10,660 bases of DNA from an uncultured Clostridia bacterium (lineage in GTDB: Bacteria > Bacillota > Clostridia > Oscillospirales > Ruminococcaceae): assembly GCA_947177695.1 (NCBI GenBank), contig CAMWVO010000031.1:1-10660 (forward strand). Reading direction: 5' to 3'. How positions within the stretch are numbered: the first letter of the stretch is position 1; each line of letters starts with the position of its first letter. Both the position numbers and the translations under genes were made by a program. Below the pieces are notes generated by a model that searched no databases, was not told the origin of the DNA, and saw only the letters and a program-made list of their open reading frames with translations. Below, piece after piece: positions 6,774-10,660 of the stretch.

Positions 6774-7562
6774 ATGCCGATAATTGAACACGCAGGATAT
6801 TATGAAAATCCGATACATAATGTCAGTCATACGCATACCTCATGTGAGATAATGTACATCGTCAGCGGAAGTGTAAATGTGAATGACGGAAAACAGTTCT
6901 TTGACCTTACGGATAACGATTGTCTGCTGATAAAAAGCCGACAGTTCCATAATGTAAGACCGTCGGACGGTATTGATTACAAGCGGTTTATTACCGTTAT
7001 AAATCCATGGGAGCTTAAAAATCAGCTTGTACGTCCCGACCTTTTTGCAATGATGACGGATACAAGCAAAAGCGGATTTATTCATCTGAAAAATGCCTCC
7101 AAGCTGCATGGCGGATTTGAAAAAATGACGGACATATTTGAAAACGGCGGAAATATCTATGCGGAGATCAGTGCGGCTCTTGAAGTTATTTCCGCAATTT
7201 ACGAGGAAATAATGCCGCGTAATATCTATACCGCCGAACACTCCGCAAAGCGTCTTACAAGCACAGTCCGCGGCTATATCGAGCAGAACTATGCCGATAA
7301 TATAAAGATCGCACAGCTTGCCGCAGATAATTTTGTAAGCGTCGGATACCTTACACACGCTTTCAAAGCTGAAACGGGAATGTCGCCACGTCAGTATCTT
7401 TCCCATATCCGCTGTGCAAGAGCGTATGAACTGATATGCCACACCAGCATGACCTTTTCAAGCATCTCAGTCAATACGGGCTTTTGCTGTGCAAATGATA
7501 TGAGCAGGAAGATCCGCGAATATTACGGGAAATCGCCTACTGCCCTGCGGTTTAATAAGTAA
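6774..7562 (+). CDS. AraC-family regulator with cupin sensor domain
   Basis: This 262-residue protein has the two-part form of sugar-responsive AraC regulators. The N-terminal part is a cupin-like sensor with HTHTSCEIMYIVSG (residues 19-32) and the later FHNVRPSD (58-65). The C-terminal part has two helix-turn-helices: about 177-198 (IKIAQLAADNFVSVGYLTHAFK) and about 227-248, with the family end motif YYGKSPTALR (250-259). It should bind a sugar and control transcription in the cytoplasm. The ATG at 6774 is the only sensible start, with AGGTG five bases upstream; the next methionine is at residue 27 inside the cupin. The gene is divergent from GH59 and followed after 25 nt by GH35, so it most likely regulates both in response to a galactoside. 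Ligand identity is inference. Confidence 0.93.
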   Translation: MPIIEHAGYYENPIHNVSHTHTSCEIMYIVSGSVNVNDGKQFFDLTDNDCLLIKSRQFHNVRPSDGIDYKRFITVINPWELKNQLVRPDLFAMMTDTSKSGFIHLKNASKLHGGFEKMTDIFENGGNIYAEISAALEVISAIYEEIMPRNIYTAEHSAKRLTSTVRGYIEQNYADNIKIAQLAADNFVSVGYLTHAFKAETGMSPRQYLSHIRCARAYELICHTSMTFSSISVNTGFCCANDMSRKIREYYGKSPTALRFNK

Positions 7563-7587
7563 TCACAGTTATTCGGGAGGACAAACT

Positions 7588-9333
7588 ATGACTTTTGAGA
7601 TCAAGAATGAATTTTATCTTAACAACGAACCTTTTAAGATCATTTCGGGATCAATTCACTATTTCCGCACCGTTCCCGAATACTGGCAGGACAGGCTTGA
7701 AAAGCTTAAAAACATAGGCTGCAATACTGTGGAAACCTACATACCGTGGAATTTTCACGAGGAAAACAGGGGAGAGTTCCGCTTTAACGGTATGCGGGAT
7801 ATAGAACGTTTCATTCAGCTTGCCAAAGAGCTTGATCTGTACATGATAATCCGTCCGTCGCCGTATATCTGCGCCGAATGGGAGTTCGGAGGTCTGCCCG
7901 CATGGCTGCTGAAGGACAGGAATATGCGTCTCAGATGCAGTTATGAGCCGTACATCAACGCGGTGCGGGATTATTACAAGGTACTTATTCCTAAGCTTGT
8001 ACCCTATCAGATAGACAGGGGCGGCAATATTATAATGATACAGATTGAAAACGAATACGGCTACTACGGAAATGACACAGGTTATCTTGAATTTCTCAGA
8101 GATACTATGCGTGGTCTGGGAATTACAGTTCCCTTTGCCACTTCGGACGGTCCGTGGAATGAAAACATATTCAAATCGGGCATGGTAAACGGGGCGCTCC
8201 CTACAGGAAATTTCGGTTCAGGCGCGGAATGGCAGTTCGGTCAGATGAAAAAATTCATCGGCGAAAACAAGCCTATGATGTGCATGGAATTCTGGGACGG
8301 CTGGTTCGACGCATGGGGCGAGGAGCATCATACCACGTCTCCCGAAAAGGCAGCTGCCGAGCTTGACGAGCTTCTGAAACGGGGCAGCATTAATTTCTAT
8401 ATGTTTGAGGGCGGCACAAACTTCGGGTTTATGAGCGGAAGAAACAGCGGAAACAAGACCTGCGACGTTACATCATATGACTATGACGCGCCTCTTACCG
8501 AGGACGGCAGGATAACCGAAAAGTACATCGCTTTCAAAAATATAATTTCCAAGTACAGTGTTATTAATGAAGTACCGCTCACAACCGAAATAAAGCGCAG
8601 GGGATACGGAAAAATCTCATGTACAGCCAAAGCGGATCTGTTCAGTGTGCTTGATAAAATTGCCGAGCCGATACATTCTCTTTATCCGCTGACAATGGAG
8701 GATATCGGTCAGAATTACGGTTATATCCTTTACCAAGCAAAGCTGCGTCCTGACGAAGCAATGAACGATATTTACCTTGAGGGAGCAGCTGACAGAGCGC
8801 AGTGCTATCATAACGGAGATCATGTGGGTACGTTTTTCGGAGATAACATTTGGAGCAAAATTGAGATCTCCGAAAAAAATGCAGGCGGATATGTTCAGGT
8901 ACTTGTTGAAAATCTGGGACGTGAAAATTTCGGTACGGGACTTGAAAACCAGCGCAAGGGAATTTCGGGAAGTATAAAGGTCAACGACCACCGCTGCTAC
9001 GGTATTGATATTTTTCCTTTGCCTCTTTCGGAAGAGCAGATCGGAAAAATTGATTTTGACAGCGGTTATAGTGAGGGCAAGCCTGCATTTTATAAATTTG
9101 AATTTGAAGCCGACGAACTCTGTGATACATTTGTAGATTTTGACGGCTTCGGAAAAGGAAATATTTTTATCAACGGATTTAATCTCGGACGCTTCTGGGA
9201 TATCGGTCCTCAAAAGACGCTGTATCTTCCTGCACCGCTGCTGAAACGCGGGAACAACACCATCATAATTTTTGAAACGGAGGGCAGATCATCTGACAGC
9301 ATTATGCTTACCGATGAACATAATATCGGATAA
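7588..9333 (+). CDS. cytoplasmic family GH35 beta-galactosidase
   Basis: This 581-residue enzyme removes terminal beta-linked galactose. The catalytic (beta/alpha)8 domain covers about residues 5-320. The GH35 motif GSIHYFR is at 21-27, the acid/base E156 lies in IQIENEYG (151-158) and the nucleophile E234 in CMEFWDGWF (232-240). These positions match those of the pneumococcal BgaC family (E155, E233), as does the overall length (about 595), and that enzyme prefers beta-1,3-linked galactose. Beta-rich domains follow, ending with the typical FINGFNLGRFWDIGPQKTLYLPAP (177 residues upstream to the end). There is no signal peptide, so it acts inside the cell on imported galactosides. The start has GGGAGG at 7575-7580, seven bases before ATG. 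It is the second gene of an operon with the AraC regulator, 25 nt downstream. Linkage preference is inferred from family only. Confidence 0.94.
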   Translation: MTFEIKNEFYLNNEPFKIISGSIHYFRTVPEYWQDRLEKLKNIGCNTVETYIPWNFHEENRGEFRFNGMRDIERFIQLAKELDLYMIIRPSPYICAEWEFGGLPAWLLKDRNMRLRCSYEPYINAVRDYYKVLIPKLVPYQIDRGGNIIMIQIENEYGYYGNDTGYLEFLRDTMRGLGITVPFATSDGPWNENIFKSGMVNGALPTGNFGSGAEWQFGQMKKFIGENKPMMCMEFWDGWFDAWGEEHHTTSPEKAAAELDELLKRGSINFYMFEGGTNFGFMSGRNSGNKTCDVTSYDYDAPLTEDGRITEKYIAFKNIISKYSVINEVPLTTEIKRRGYGKISCTAKADLFSVLDKIAEPIHSLYPLTMEDIGQNYGYILYQAKLRPDEAMNDIYLEGAADRAQCYHNGDHVGTFFGDNIWSKIEISEKNAGGYVQVLVENLGRENFGTGLENQRKGISGSIKVNDHRCYGIDIFPLPLSEEQIGKIDFDSGYSEGKPAFYKFEFEADELCDTFVDFDGFGKGNIFINGFNLGRFWDIGPQKTLYLPAPLLKRGNNTIIIFETEGRSSDSIMLTDEHNIG

Positions 9334-9364
9334 TAAATAATGGAGCGGTATTTTTATTATCCGA
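9326..9364 (+). terminator. perfect 12-bp inverted repeat at the end of the GH35 gene
   Basis: TCGGATAATAAA (9326-9337) is exactly complementary to TTTATTATCCGA (9353-9364), with a 15-nt loop. The left arm contains the last bases of the GH35 coding region and its stop codon. The stem is AT-rich and only TTTAAAC follows, so it is not a textbook terminator. It may end the araC-GH35 transcript or protect its 3' end. It lies between convergent genes. The remaining spacer to 9507 shows nothing else clear. Confidence 0.5.
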
Positions 9365-9507
9365 TTTAAACAAATCTTACCCGTCATAAATTGCTTTTTC
9401 AATACATTTATAATTTGCTGATAATATTTTTACTTTTCGGCAAGAGCCTGATTTTTTCTGAATTTCCGGTATCGTTGAAACGGTGTATGTTGTGTCTGAT
9501 TAAATAA

Positions 9508-10551
9508 TTAAGCTTTAAATTTGCACTGACGTGCAAATTCCTCAAACAAACCGGTCAGCTTCTCATCAAGCTTTTTGCGGCTGTTCGGCTTGTGAAGCTC
9601 CATTGTGCAGTCAAGCAGCTCACTTTCATCGATCTGTAACAGATACGAAATTCGGTGAACGCTTTTGTTTCTCATTTCGGCACGAAGTTTGAAAATGCCG
9701 TATTCTGTTGGCTTAACCTCGAAAAGTTCCGCCTTGCCGTTCTGTTTCTCCCAAACCCTGCGAATATTATCCTCGCTCATATCGCAGTCAAGCTCGGCGG
9801 CTATTCCGAGGTAAAATTCCGCAGATGACTCTGCGCCCTCTTTGGGATAATATTCGTAAAGACGATATATTTTCGCTGTATCTTCGTCCTCCATATCGGT
9901 AAAATGTCTGTCACGGGGCGGGGAAATTTCGACCTTTTGGTCTGAAAGCAGTTCAACTTCAATAGGAGGATATGGGTCGGGTTTTTGAGATTTTGCATAT
10001 TCCTCCGATATTCTAAGTGCGTTTATGACAGCATTGCCTAAATCTGTTGACGAGGCGTTGTTTGGAAGCTTAACCGTTTCGTCTCCGTCTATGCCTCCGT
10101 ATCCTTGGTTGCTGCCTGCACTGATCAAAGCCGATACAGTGTATATTCCCTGTTCATTCATATCAATACGGCAATTCAGATATTTTTTGTTAAATGCTCT
10201 GTATGATTTACATTTTGTTGCTTTTAAGTAAAATAAATCTTCATCGCGTTCGGCTCGGGTTCTTGCGTCAACAGGACTGATGCGTATATACTCAAAGGCG
10301 TCTAAAATTGCTTCGCCGATAACTTCGGGTGATTCGGTATCGTTAAGTTTACGATACCACGCCATCCAAGTTGAATAATAACCTATTGTAGTTATGCTGG
10401 GCACAACGATTAGTTGATGTTCGCCTTTGAATACAGAAACAAACCACGGAAAATTTTTTTCTTTGCAATATATATATCCTGTCAAATCATTTTTTTCATA
10501 CTCAGCAATTCTCTGCATAGTTTCTTCATAGCTCAGTTCCATTTTTTTCAT
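9508..10551 (-). CDS. uncharacterised protein, possibly CdiI/DUF1436-like immunity repeats
   Basis: I do not recognise this 347-residue protein with certainty. It has no signal peptide or membrane segment and is rich in charged residues. Two stretches look related: residues about 26-92, ending EVIGEAILDAFEYIRIS, and about 117-182, ending DLGNAVINALRIS. Between them is a 'KSYRAFNKK' segment. This layout, an alpha/beta fold ending in 'lG-Ai--Al', recalls CdiI (DUF1436) contact-dependent inhibition immunity proteins, but the match is from memory of the pattern only. A linker rich in proline and acidic residues (190-224) leads to a different C-terminal domain (about 228-347) with HRISYLLQIDESELLDCTMEL (299-319). 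The ribosome site is weak: GAAAG directly touches the ATG at 10551, and M4 (10542) is an alternative start with that site ten bases away. It is convergent with GH35 and has no functional link to it that I can see. Confidence 0.8.
   Translation of the reverse strand: MKKMELSYEETMQRIAEYEKNDLTGYIYCKEKNFPWFVSVFKGEHQLIVVPSITTIGYYSTWMAWYRKLNDTESPEVIGEAILDAFEYIRISPVDARTRAERDEDLFYLKATKCKSYRAFNKKYLNCRIDMNEQGIYTVSALISAGSNQGYGGIDGDETVKLPNNASSTDLGNAVINALRISEEYAKSQKPDPYPPIEVELLSDQKVEISPPRDRHFTDMEDEDTAKIYRLYEYYPKEGAESSAEFYLGIAAELDCDMSEDNIRRVWEKQNGKAELFEVKPTEYGIFKLRAEMRNKSVHRISYLLQIDESELLDCTMELHKPNSRKKLDEKLTGLFEEFARQCKFKA
9518..9539 (-). terminator. hairpin overlapping the end of the uncharacterised gene
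   Basis: A perfect 9-bp inverted repeat, AATTTGCAC (9518-9526) and GTGCAAATT (9531-9539), with a 4-nt loop, covers the last coding codons and ends 8 bases before the stop triplet. On the minus strand it is followed by TAAAGCTTAATTATTTAA, moderately U-rich. The tight stem and loop suggest a terminator or 3'-end stabiliser embedded in the coding end. Confidence 0.5.
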
Positions 10552-10649
10552 TCTTTCACAATTACAACAGCAATTTCAATTACATGAAGATAATGATTCC
10601 GTGATATTTTCTTATTGCTTTTTTCAAAAGCCTCAATTATTACTTTTAA
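10548..10649 (-). pseudogene. 33-codon open stretch without a start, possible gene remnant
   Basis: After an in-frame TAA (10652-10650) the minus strand stays open to a TGA (10550-10548) that overlaps the ATG of the next gene as ATGA. The text, from LKVIIEAFEKSNKK to VIVKE, has a protein-like alternation of hydrophobic and charged residues, but there is no ATG, GTG or TTG at its front. It may be the end of a gene broken by a stop or frameshift, or chance. Other frames here are also closed. Confidence 0.2.
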
Positions 10650-10654
10650 TTATA
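10649..10654 (-). promoter_or_regulatory. possible -10 box upstream of the uncharacterised gene
   Basis: TATAAT on the minus strand would start transcription near 10642, about 90 nt before the ATG. The matching -35 would lie beyond the window edge and cannot be checked, and TATAAT is easily found by chance in such AT-rich sequence. Confidence 0.3.
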
Positions 10655-10660
10655 TATTGT

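Noticed and set aside
6840..7442. 200-codon minus-strand frame opposite the AraC gene
   Set aside because: Cysteine- and isoleucine-rich shadow of a clear AraC-family gene on the other strand.
8617..9213. 198-codon minus-strand frame opposite the GH35 gene
   Set aside because: Shadow of the conserved C-terminal part of the beta-galactosidase; no start signal.

Overview
The window reads like a chromosomal segment of an AT-leaning Gram-positive anaerobe of the Clostridia, most like a gut or rumen Ruminococcus/Oscillospiraceae species. The reasons are strong GGAGG-type ribosome sites, near-consensus sigma-A promoters, a lipoprotein glycosidase, cytoplasmic GH35 and AraC/cupin sugar regulation. 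The genus is an inference from style, not from a marker gene. I see no mobile element, CRISPR array, rRNA or tRNA.

Left half (about 1-3950, all on the minus strand): a LysR-type regulator, then a MATE-family multidrug exporter, then an iron-containing (YqhD/butanol dehydrogenase type) alcohol dehydrogenase. Each has its own promoter. The MATE and dehydrogenase promoters are both perfect TTGACA-17-TATAAT and share flanking bases as well, so they look like two copies of one regulatory module. The MATE promoter overlaps and fires straight into a terminator-like hairpin that also ends the LysR gene. The likely theme is detoxification or stress (aldehyde reduction plus export) under one regulator.

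Middle (about 3960-9364): a beta-galactoside utilisation locus. A large secreted, lipid-anchored family GH59 protein (galactocerebrosidase-like, with a lectin-like domain and an extra C-terminal domain) is on the minus strand. Divergent from it is an AraC-family regulator followed 25 nt later by a cytoplasmic GH35 beta-galactosidase. The short divergent region holds two 8-bp direct repeats exactly 21 bp apart (two helical turns), a good candidate AraC operator. GH59 would act outside the cell on galactosides or galactolipids, GH35 inside on imported galactosides; no transporter is in the window.

Right end (about 9508-10660, minus strand): a 347-residue protein I cannot name with certainty. 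Its first two thirds look like two related repeats ending in a 'lG-AI--A' motif, loosely like CdiI/DUF1436 immunity proteins. Upstream is a 33-codon open stretch without a start codon that meets the gene in an ATGA overlap, possibly a remnant. At the extreme left edge a short open stretch may be the tail of a plus-strand gene.
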